This document shows positions 37,892 to 51,400 of a DNA stretch of 64,000 nucleotides, one piece after another. This stretch comes from Bugula neritina (taxonomy: Eukaryota > Bryozoa > Gymnolaemata > Cheilostomatida > Bugulidae). The translations under genes and the position numbers were made by a program. The notes beneath the pieces were generated by a model that was not told the origin of the DNA, did no database searches, and saw only the letters and a program-made list of their open reading frames with translations. Numbering within the stretch: the first letter of the stretch is position 1; every line of letters begins with the position of its first letter. The DNA lies in NCBI GenBank assembly GCA_964035545.1, contig OZ037768.1, forward strand, positions 10,744,741 to 10,808,740, in the 5' to 3' direction.

Positions 37892-39152
37892 ATGTCTCTA
37901 AGGCCAGAAGTTGTTTCCACTATAAAACGAAGTCAAGGAGTTGTCTCAAGTCTTTTGTTAACAGAATCTTCTGTAGCTGTAGTATCAATAGCTTTCAAAA
38001 GCAACCAACTCACTGGTAAATATTGCCGGAATTATCATGTATCTTGGAATATAGTTTAATGATCATGTCACAATCACTTACTGATTTTTTAGTTAAGCTA
38101 GCCATAAATTGAAATTGACAATTGGAAAAGCGAAAAAAACATTTAGGTTTGAATTGAAATGTATTGGTCAATAATTGAAATTGATTATGTATAATAAATA
38201 TATGATGTGTCACTAAAATTATGTCAATGGTTACAACTAATATTACCAAAAGCTAATGTTAAAATGGTGAATTTGCAATTATTTTGCACGTGTTTTCAGG
38301 AGAGATAAGTCTTATTGGTCTTCAATCGCCAGCCCTGAGGAATCCTGTTGTCTTTGATGTTTATAAGAATCCAAAGCTCTATATGGAAGGGCAGCTTCAT
38401 AGAATATTTCAAGCAGAAAAACTAATCAAGATCGTACACGATTGCAAAAGCTTCTGCGCTCAACTTAAAAAGCTCTACTATATAACAAGTCACTCCATGT
38501 TTGATACTCAAGTAGCCTACACATTACAAATGGAGGAAAATAATTTGCCACCACGATTAATCTCTTATGAAAATCTCCACAAAAATATTGTGGGTTTACA
38601 CATAGGAACAAGATTTTCTTATGTAAAGGTTAGATGTGTTTGCTATTCTACTATGCTTAGTGTATGTTTGCCATAATGTTTAATGCAGAGTATACCAAAT
38701 CATGCATTTAGTAATTTCATGTGCATGAATTGGATTTGTGTCTGTCACTTATAGGGTTTGGAGAAAAGTGATGGTAACCTTTGGAACAAGAGACCATTAC
38801 TAGATGAGCTGTTGTGGGCTTTGACAGAAGAGCTCAACTCATTACATAACAGTGTTTACCCTCTAATGTTTAGGTATGCAACATGAAATTGATACCCATA
38901 ATTACTATCTTTAATATAATTGCTGCATTGTTTGCATTTAAATGTATTTTTCAACTCACTTTTAGATCAATCACTGAAGGAAATGTTGAAGAATTTGAGT
39001 TGAGGTGTGGGCTGGCTGCCAGGGGTATGAGTAGAACAGGAACTGGTAGAGTACAAACCAGAAGTGGAAAGGTGGCAACATCCACCACCCCCTTACTTAC
39101 TATAAATGCAATGCAGGCTGAGCTCTTACCAAACACCAAGCCAATCACCTAG
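37892..39152 (+). CDS. EXD1: EXD1-like protein (DEDD exonuclease fold, motif I lost)
   Basis: Four exons (37892-38015, 38300-38628, 38755-38873, 38966-39152) join in frame to about 252 residues. The diagnostic order is ISLIGLQSP, VVFDVYKNP, LIKIVHDCKSFCAQL, MFDTQVAYTLQ, then NLWNKRPLLDELLWAL. This matches the exonuclease domain of EXD1 (LSLIGLQ..., V.FDV, KVVHDCR, FDTQVA, W..RPL). EXD1 is a partner of Tdrd12/PIWI complexes in piRNA biogenesis and acts as an RNA adaptor without nuclease activity. Here the first beta strand reads VVSIAFKSNQ where an active enzyme has DxE, so catalysis is not expected. The Gly/Arg/Thr-rich C-terminal tail is short, and the protein is about half the length of mammalian EXD1. 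AATAAA lies at 39339. Confidence 0.78.
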
Positions 39153-39960
39153 TAACTCTACAGCAAGTAGAAGCTTTTACCTGGCACACTTTTCTCTACT
39201 GCACTATTTTCTAGCTTTTGTCTACTTTGTTCAACTCAAGCTAAAAACCTGCTCAAACATATTTTTGTTTTATGCATAATTTATCTTGATTCTTTCAAAT
39301 GATCGTGCTACATTTATTTTTGCTTAATTGTTTATGAAATAAATAATTTTATACAATTATGCGATGTGAAAAATTTACTCACTAAACGTTTTGCTGCTAT
39401 TTTTTTTGACACTTTTGTCTTTATTTACCAGTTTTTAGTTTTTATTGAATTATATTTCTGTAATACAGCACTAAAAATGAATTTAATGAAAAATTAGCTA
39501 AGCATGAAATCAAGCAGCCATATGTTTGCATAAAAGATAGAAATTTTCTATTAGTATACATCAAGTCCTCAAACATTAAACTGTCTTTTACTTTCCCTGG
39601 CTTTGCTTTTCTTGCAGTCACAAGGAAGTCTAAAAAGTATTTAAATACCATATCATTTTCAAAGAGCAGTTAACTATTGGAGGTTTAATTGTTGGCATAA
39701 AGTGTCATTGAAAGATTTTTTATTTAAAATAATTTATTTAAAGAAACTCAACTGATATAAATAACATACACTGCTAAATTTTTTCATCCGAAATATAACA
39801 CACACAATTTATACTCAACTTTTTCCAGCTATCTTGCTAAAAGTATCTATAGCTTACAGTTTTTCTCTCTAGTAGACCAAACAAGTGACTGGTAGTTGCA
39901 GTAAACCTGTTAACAACTTATTTTACCTGGGCTTAATCTGATTTAAGAAAGACGTCTTTT
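39153..39960. other. Convergent 3' region between EXD1-like and SKP1-like genes
   Basis: Both neighbouring genes end into this stretch. It contains the EXD1 AATAAA at 39339. No exon or repeat is recognised. Confidence 0.5.
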
Positions 39961-40899
39961 TCAATGTTGAAAGTTCTCCTCATCAGAAGTTGTTCCAGGG
40001 ATCATCTCTGCTACCGTCTTGCAGGTGAGATGAAACAGACTATCTATACCCAAGTACCCTGCAGCCTAAACCAAAATACTTTAATAAATATCAAGTATTA
40101 TAGTATGTGTTGCTATGGCAAAGTGATTGTGAGGAAGACAGAATAAATCCGTGTTGGTAGAACTTGCTAATAAAGTTTAAAAAACATTTTCTTGTGACAA
40201 AATGAATATATTATATTTCCATGATTACTCTACATTCAATTTTACAAGTTATTTACCCAACTCAGTGCATACCCACCAAGATAAGCTCACACAGGGTGTT
40301 CTGGTCAACATGAAGAAACTCCCTATCCCAGTCACTCACATCTTTAATCTGCTCCGATATAGTTTTGTTACATTTGAGTGGTGGTGAAGATGGATCATTC
40401 TGTAATGTCACAGAGCAGTGTTAGCAGATAATAAAATATTAAAGTGTAATGTACTTTAAACATTGTAGGTACTCTGCTATATTTACTTCCTAAACACGAC
40501 TGCTAGTAACTTGTCATACACCAACAACAAATAGTTAAGTCAAACAAATTTGTGCTATCGCCAATAAAAGAGTCATTGTAGTAGTGAATATATATTTAAG
40601 TTAAATGTTCAAGAAAATAGTACCAAACAAATTATTATAAATTGTAGAGCTATATATATTTATATACAAAGATATATAAAATTATGTATTGATAAGAATC
40701 TTACCTTGTGGTGCTTACACCATTCTATAACTTTTTGAAATGTAGCTGCACTAACATTGGGCAAGCTTAGAGGCTCACTATTATTTGCATCAGCATTCCC
40801 AAAAAGTTCTTTTAAAGAAGAGAACTGGTTATATATCTCACCATCAACGTTAAATACTTCTTCACTGTCCCATCCTTTCAACTGGGCGAGGGTAGCCAT
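39961..40899 (-). CDS. SKP1: SKP1-like SCF adaptor paralogue B, C-terminally short
   Basis: Exons 40899-40705, 40399-40277 and 40065-39961 join in phase 0 to 140 residues. The N-terminal BTB/POZ part has VFNVDGEIYNQ, LPNVSAATFQKVIEWCKHHK. The middle exon has SDWDREFLHVDQNTLCELIL, and the last begins AAGYLGIDSLFHLTCKTVAEMI. SKP1 bridges CUL1 and F-box proteins in SCF ubiquitin ligases, in nucleus and cytosol. Canonical SKP1 is about 163 residues and ends in a helix with the IRKTFNI and KENxWC blocks. Here the frame stops after SDEENFQH, removing most of the F-box-contact helices. It may be a specialised paralogue or a decaying gene. The start is the only ATG before the conserved block. Confidence 0.78.
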
Positions 40900-42443
<1,544 letters not shown>

Positions 42444-45400
42444 TTAACAAAATAGGTGGTTCTCAAAGACATACCTGTATTCCTGCTCGGTATGTAAAGA
42501 ATGGTCATTTGCTAGATTGAAATGTTCCTTCACTTCTTCTGTGGTCATTTCCCACATACCGGCTACCACTCGACAACACTCATGAAACAGTTTTGGTATA
42601 TCCAAGGAGTTAGCAGCCTACAAGGAGAAATAACAATTCATCATGTATGCATGTGGGCTATATGATTATGAGTGGGCTACAGATTGAGAGTTACCTCAAA
42701 GCCTAGCCAAACTGCACATGTCAATACACTAACTCCTAGCTAACATGAAGGCTACATTATAATATTTTGAGGCGATTTTGTTAAATGACCAAAAATCTCC
42801 AACCCTGACATTACACTACAGGAACTAAACTTTAATTAATCGAGCTTATAAATCTTACCATTTTTGATGAAAAGATAACTGAGTAGCCTATTATTACAGT
42901 TGTAAATATAATAAAATAAAGTAGCGGTGAAGTTAAACACTTACAGTGATAATCCCAAACAGGGTTTGTTGCTCTACTGACAAAAATTCCTTTATCCATA
43001 GATTGTCAGCTTCTGCTAGACTTAGTTGGGGTGGGTTGGGTTCTGCCCCTGGAGTGTCTTCAGAAAATGGACCAGCATCTTTTAACTAAAAGTCACAAAC
43101 ACAGTGTATCAAAGAATATATAGCAATGAAAACAGTTATATGCTGTATAATGTTGCAAAAAGTTTATATTGAACAAGGCGAGATAAGATGATTGGAGTAG
43201 TATAATAAGCGCCTCTACGGCTATGGAAGTAAGCATCTCGTATAGGTCAATTTGTCAACATAGTGTAGACTCTATGGCTATGGAAATTAGCATCTCGTTA
43301 ACTATGTGAGCATTGTAAGCCTTAAAGTTGACAGGTGGTAGCTATTAAATTTAGTTTACAGTGAATACACCTTTTAAGCAATTACTGGAAGGTGGATCAA
43401 TGATTAGTTTAGCTGTATATCCTTGTCCCTAACTTTATAAGTAACAAAATTTACTCACTGAGCTGAGAGTTACACAGTTTGCGAGTCAAAATTTGTGTGT
43501 TTTTTGGTATAAAACATCACCATTCTAAAATTTACATCATTCATCGTTATATGTTTTGAGCGCAAAGGTTAATCAATGATGACAGAAGTAGAAAATTTTC
43601 CCTTGCAAAATAAAGATCCTATATTTAATGAACAAGATGCAAATGTGGCTGAAGACGAGTTAGATGTGGCGAGAAAAGTTGTACATAATCGGAATACACT
43701 CATTAATAAAGTTTCGACCAGGAGAGATAATGCAAAGAATGACTGGAGCTTTTCAGAACTAAAAAAGAAACCTATCGCTATTATCCTGGTAGCACTATTT
43801 TTATCAATGAATGTAATCAACATAGTTATGAGCGGTAATGGTAGCTTTTCTGGAAAGATGTTTTCAACTAATTATACTTTAGACAGAATGTTCAATAACT
43901 GCACAAAACACTTCGAAATGACTGACAATTTAAAACTAGCTGTTTGCAACACTAAAGTTCACGGGGATTTTATAACTATACAATATTTTTTCTTGAATGG
44001 TAATATGTCTCAGAGTGATGCGTCTTCACCATCTAAGCTGTTAACAGTTTTGACTAAACACATTTTAGAAAATAATTATTACGGAATGTAATGTTTTTCT
44101 GTATACAACTCATAGTTTATAATAAAATGTTAAATGGAAACAAAAAACATGTCTTATGGTCCAACTCTATTTGCAACTCCATTTTTAAACTTATAACTTG
44201 ACACAATTTTTCTGAAACTCAAAAAGCAGAAAAAAGATAATTAACCTTATGCTAATGATGTCTGAAACTTTGACAAAGTAAAAATTAATATTAGCAAAAA
44301 TTAGGAGGTGACACAGCGGTTTCCAATTTAATCAATGGGAAGTAAAACATAATAAAATCTTGTATAACCTACGTAAACTGATATAATATCGCCCAGTAAT
44401 TAAACCCTAGATGGGTGGATTGTATTTAAAATTTAACAACTCAATTCCTCATTATAATTAAAAATCGGAAAATTTTTCAGCTAAGATGGATGACACGGCA
44501 ATTTCTAATTTACGGATGGGAAGTGTCCTAGTTGAAGTTTAAATACATATGCAACTGATAAAACACGTATCACCTACGTAAACTGATATAATATTGCTTA
44601 CGTGAGTAAACCTTAAACCGGCAGATTACAATTAAAATGTTACCACCCAACTCCCTATAATAAAAAAAGGAAAACTTTTAGTTAAGATAAATTTCATTTA
44701 CGTAGGAATAAATTACAAAATCTCAGTATATAAAAGCCTCGAAAAACTTCTATGTTTCATCGCATCTCAAACCATACAGCAAACACCATGGGAGATTTAG
44801 TAAAGAAGTTAGAAGCTGAACTACTACAACTCAGAAGAAAAGTGGGAGAAACGAGTACTAGTTCCAGTACAGTTGAACCACTCAAAGCCTTAAAGCCTTC
44901 TAAAAGAAAAAAGTAAGTAATAATATATTTCTTTTGGATATCTCACCACTAACCTGTTAGAATATTATTAACATGAGAATGATTTTAGTTTACTATAGTG
45001 TTAGCTTTCTATAACTATGCTAACCACTAACCTGTTAGAATATTATTAACACGAGAATGATTTTAGTTTACTATAGTGTTAGCTTTCTATAATTATGCTA
45101 ACCTTTTTTATCAGCTAAAAGTAGCATCTTATTCATTACAATAATATTATTTTAGTGAATCTAAGTCTGGTGAATCAAAGCGTAAGAAACCTGCATCAAT
45201 TCCAAAGGTGTATGAGTCGACTAGCGAGCCGTCTGTATCTACCAGCGTGAGGTTAGTAGAATATCGTAAATCATCAATCATCTGTAAGACTCACAATTAA
45301 TTATATTCACTTGACAAACTATAAACAAATAAACAGACGTTTGTCGTGTAATAAATTATATTATGTAGAATAAGTTACATATTATAAAACATAGTAATAG

Positions 45401-48400
45401 ATCCCTCTTTTTTAGCGCTACTACCACTCCTTCCTCTATGACATCGTCTATTCCATCCGCTAGTTCCTCTACTGGTACAACTGTTACTACAAGTGATGAT
45501 GCTGCCACTGCTGCTACCGCTGTCGATCAGAGCAAAACACCTGCAAATGAAGAAGGTTGCTATCTAGTCCCTCTTAATTATGATCAATCACAATTATCCT
45601 ACTACACTGACAATGACAAGATAATACCTACATTTAATCATTCGCGTAAATTCTTTTTTAAATCCGATGAATTTATAGGTGAATTAAAAATATACGAGTC
45701 GAAAATTCCCAACAGTGGGCCATGTTTATATGTGAAAAAATCTAAAAATCTAGAACTTTTTAAAACAAAGCTAGCTAAAATTTTTGAAAAAAAAGTTAAG
45801 TTTTACGGTAAAAGTGAAAATGCATCATTGCTCGGATGTTATGTTGACGTGGTCAGAAACATGGAAGACGAAATTTGCGTAAATGCTGTAGTCAATGGAC
45901 AACCTGTGTTATTAAATGTACAACAACTGTATGGAAAAGTGGGAAAATTAACATGCGTGTTGAGAAGCGGTGTGATAAAAAAAGTAAACGAGGACTTATT
46001 TTGGTCACTAAATGTGACCGAAATCAAACTAGACGACATATCACCGGATGAATATAATTATTTTAAACGATCGGAGCCGATCATAAAATTTTTAGGCTGA
46101 CGGACTGACACTGACTCTCTAATATAAATATGTTGTATTTTTTGGTGATGGGGAAATATTTTATGTTGGTGAATGGAATACTTTTATGCGTATTATTGTT
46201 TAAAATATTGTTACAATATATCTCAATATATAATCAGTGAAAAGAAATTCAATACTATCTCTGCCACTATTAAACACAAAATGTATAAAAGCGAGTTGTT
46301 AATACACAACATCTATATATTACAATCTATCTCAATATATACTCAATGAAAAGAAATTCAATACTAGCACTGCTACTATTGAATGTATAAAAGCGAGTTG
46401 TTAATATACAACATCTATATATTACAATCTATCTCAATATATACTCAGTGAAAAGAAATTCAATACTAGCACCGCTACTATTGAATGTATAAAAGCGAGT
46501 TAATATACAACATCTATATATTACAATCTATCTCAATATATACTCAATGAAAAGAAATTCAATACTATCTCTGCCACTATTAAACCTAAAATGTATAAAA
46601 ACGAGTTGTTAATATACAATATCTATATACTTCAATCTATCTCAATATATACTCGATGAAAAGAAATTCAATACTATCTCTGCCACTATTAAACCCAAAA
46701 TGTATAAAAGCGAGTTGTTAATATACAATATCTATATACTTCAATCTATTTCAATATATACTCGATGAAAAGAAATTCAATACTATCTCTGCCACTATTA
46801 AACACAAAATGTATAAAAGCGAGTTGTTAATATACAATATCTATATACTTCAATCTATCTCAATATATACTCGATGAAAAGAAATTCAATACTATCTCTG
46901 CCACTATTAAACACAAAATGTATAAAAGCGAGTTGTTAATATACAATATCTATATACTTCAATCTATTTCAATCTATTTCAATATATCTTAATATATACT
47001 CGATGAAAAGAAATTCAATACTATCTCTGCCACTATTAAACACAAAATGTATAAAAGCGAGTTGTTAATATACAATATCTATATACTTCAATCTATTTCA
47101 ATATATACTCGATGAAAAGAAACTCAATACTATCTCTGCCACTATTAAACACAAAATGTATAAAAGCGAGTTGTTAATATACAATATCTATATACTTCAA
47201 TCTATTTCAATCTATTTCAATATATCTTAATATATACTCGATGAAAAAGTTTAAAACACTGTTCTTATGGCTCTGATGAAGAGTGTAGTAAACCTGACAA
47301 TTCTATCTGATAATGCCACTATATGTCAAGTATATACATTTATGAGTGTATCTATTTACATATTATTAAACAATATCTCTATTTGAAGTAATTTTCTTTG
47401 ATCCTTGCATCTCTATCAAGGTGGTTAAAAGAATAATTTATACTTCAATGTTTTAGAGAAATTCAAGTGCCACATATGTGGAAAAAGTTATAACCACAGG
47501 CAAAGTTTGAGCAGGCACCAAAGTATCCACAAAAAAAGATGTGATCAATGTAAACGGTTGTATGCACCGTGGAAAACAAATCACCGATGTCATAACACGG
47601 TAATTTATCTACTGAGTGATACGATACGATATGAATATGATCATACTACATATACTATCACAACAAATTCAAAGCTAACTAATCAATGGTAATCTTGGTA
47701 AATTTTAGAATACAAACTCAAACGGAGCAGAGAGAAGGTCAAACAAAAAGCCTCAAACCACATTCAGTGATGATATTGAACGCTATCAGTACAAAGGCAT
47801 TTACGAAGAGGAAACAAATGCTCTATTGAGAAAAAACTGGTCAGCTATAAGAACGTACAACAGAAAAGGGAAATATTGTAGTGTCTACAATCGATTGATA
47901 AAAGACAATGACATTATTTCAACTTTAAACAATAAAGAAGTGAAATTAATATTTCATGAACAAACATTGAAATTCAAATGCAATGCTTCAATTGGTTTTA
48001 TCCTTTTGAATCAAAATGAGGAAAAGTTGAGATACTTTCATGCTAGCATGGGTGTTGATAAACTTTTTGCCTCGCCAAAGCTAATAGAGAATTTACAAGA
48101 TTTCAATCAACTTGTGAAAGAAATGACAGAAAAAGATTTCATAGAGAAAGCAACTCAAAACAGGCCAAACACTTCGTGGAGTGTTCACAAAATAACAAAT
48201 ATTACATTGTATGTATTTCCTATACCAGATCACAATATCGGATGCCCTATATCTCCATCTGAGAGAACAAAACAAAACAAAGCAATTATAACAGCTAGCA
48301 CTGATACAACTGGAAGACTGTATGAAGACAACTTATGTCTATTTAGAGCTCTAGCTTACTCAAAGGGACAGCAGAGTACTTTAACACAGTCTACGAAACA

Positions 48401-51400
48401 TTATTATGAAATGTACTTGAATGGTATGAACAAACTGAATCAAGATTTTACAGGAGTGCCTTTATCAGACCTCAGATTTGCCGAGCGAATACTGAACTGT
48501 TCTATTAATGTGTACACCTTGGAATACAATACAGGGAAAGAAGCTAATGCAAAGCTTATGTACAGAGCCACTACCAATTACAAACACAAACTAAACTTAC
48601 ATCTAGAGGAATCACATTTCAGTTGGATAAAAAACATCTCTCTTTACACAAAGTCATACAAATGTACATTTTGTAACAAGCTAATGAAATCAGTCAGAGC
48701 GTTGAATAGTCATAACACAGTATGTACAGCTGGTGAAACAAACCTTGTGTATCCCTACGGGGTGTATACTCCGTCTCGATCTATTTTCGAAAAGCTTGAA
48801 GATGTTCACATCACAGTTGATGAAAATAGACGACATTATCCGTACTTTGCTGTGTTTGATTGCGAAACGATGATGTCTTCGATTGGTTTACCTGCAAACA
48901 CAAATACAATACACTATGAAAACAAACACAAGTTGGCTTGTATAAGTTTATGCTCAAACGTATCTGGCTATACACAACCAGTGAATTTCATGAATTCTGG
49001 AAATGAATACGAGCTGGTTGTGAAAATGATGGATTTCCTTACAAAGCTGTCTGAAGTATGCTACCAGAGATTGCTTGTTAGATACAATGATGTGTTTAAA
49101 CAACTACGTGAAAAAGCTGACGAGTGTATCAAGAAAGAAATTGAAGCTAGTTGTAATAACAAAGCAGTGAACAATGTCAAAAAAAAGTTTGAATCACTAG
49201 AAAGTCAACTCCACTGTTATTTGAAAGACTTGATGGTCTTGTCTTTCAACGGCGCTGTCTATGACATTCCATTGATTCGACAACATATGCTACGGTATCT
49301 ATTAGAACAAAACCAAAAAGTTTTGTTTACAGCTAAAAAAGGAAACAAATACATGTGTATTCAAACGGAAAAATTAAGATTTCTAGACGTGCTCAATTTC
49401 CTTGCTCCAGGGTTTTCGTACTCTGATTATCTAAAAGCTATGGGAGTTGAAGGGGAAAAATTCTTCTGGCCTTATGACATATTTACATCTATGGAAGTGC
49501 TAGACAGAACAGAGTTCCCCGCTCATGAAGAGTTTTACAGTAAACTGAAAGGTAAAAACATATCCGTTCAGGAGTATGAAAAATGCAAAGAAATATGGGT
49601 ACAGAAAGGAATGAAAACATTAAAAGACTTACTAGAGTACTACAATAACGAAGATGTCAGACACTTTATACCAGCATTAGAAAAGCAAAATGAATTTTAC
49701 AAATCATGCAATCTTGATTTCAAGTCAGCTATATCTATACCAGGACTAGCGATTCAATATTTATTTCAATTAAAAGACCCAGAAGCGCCAATCTTTCTGT
49801 TTGGTGATAAGTTTAAAGACATTCACCAACTTATCAAATCAAACATTAGAGGTGGTTTATCAATTGTGTTCTCAAGGTATCAAGAAGCTGGCGCAACAAA
49901 GATTAAACCTGAATACTTTGGTGATCAAGCCAAAACTACGCAAACATGTGTAGGGTATGATGCGACAAGTTTATATTTGAGTTGCCTAGTGAAAGATATG
50001 CCCACAGGAGCCTTTGTAAGAAGGCGGAGAGAAAATAGCTTTAGAATAGAAAAAAGCTACTATTCGGGTGAAAAAGCTACAGTATGGCTAAAATACATGT
50101 CAAAGCTGCTCGGAGTCAAAATTCAACACAAGTTTAATAGCACCGAACGTCGAATAGGTGGACGAAACATACCAGTCGATGGATACGCTCTGGCGAGTGA
50201 TGGTAGTGAACTAGTGTTCAACTACTCAGGATGCTGGTTTCACGGACATCTATGCGACTATTGTCCAAATGGAAAGTTTAATAACAAAGAAAAAGATTTA
50301 CAAAATCAAATAGACACATACAATACGCTGAAATATTTCCAAGATTTGGGTTACAGAGTCTACCATACTTGGGAGTGTGAATTTGATAATTTGAAAAAGG
50401 AAAACAGTGATGTCAGTGAGTTCTGCTCAAATCTGGACTTCATTGTTGATTCAAGATACGTAATATCAGAAAGCAAAATACTAGAAGAAATCAAAAATGG
50501 TTCAATGTTTGGAATGGCTGAAGTTGATATAGAAACACCTGAAGACTTGAAAACAATATTTGCTGAATATCAACCTATACAAAAAAATGTACTGATATCA
50601 AGGGATGACATAGGCCCACACATGAAACAATTTGCAGAACGAAATGGTTTACTAAAAAAGCCATCACGTACTTTAATCAGTAGCTATTTCGGGAACAAAA
50701 TCCTTTTGTCCACCCCGCTACTGCAATGGTACCTACAACACGGCTTAGTGGTTACAAAAGTATATCAAGTAATTCAATACAAGCCATCAAAATGCTTCAA
50801 GCTGTTTGGTGAAAAGGTAATGGAGGCTAGGAGAGCTGGTGACCTCGATTCCTCAAAGAAGATTATATCGGATTCATGCAAACTAATAGGTATTTAGTAA
50901 ATATTGACATGTTTAAACATAGCACTTATTCAATGGTTATTAATATGCAAATCACTTAAGCATCTAGCAAGAGCGATAACTTTTGCATTGAATAATTACT
51001 CAATATATTTCAAAATAATCCACTTCGCTATATTTCAGGAAACTCTGCGTATGGCCGAACACTAGTCAACCTGGAGAGTCACACTGATATCATATATTGT
51101 GATGCTGAAGAGACAAACATCTCAAGACTGGTAAACAATCCTAGATTTAACAGCTTACAAGAAATTGATTCTCAACTAGTTGAAATTGAATCACGAAAAG
51201 CTAAGATTAGACTCAATGTACCAGTACAAATTGGCTTTCAAGTATTAGAGTATGCAAAGCTAGCCATGTTGAAATTCTATTACGATTTCTTGTTAAAGTT
51301 TCTATCTCTAGACAGTTTTGCTTTGATTCAAATGGACACTGACTCAATGTATTTAGCTCTAAGTGAAAAAACTTTGTACCTAGCGGTCAAAAGTGATATG

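Noticed and set aside
46210-47250. CRISPR-like array of regularly spaced repeats
   Set aside because: The whole unit repeats, not just a short repeat with unique spacers; the setting is a eukaryotic transposon.
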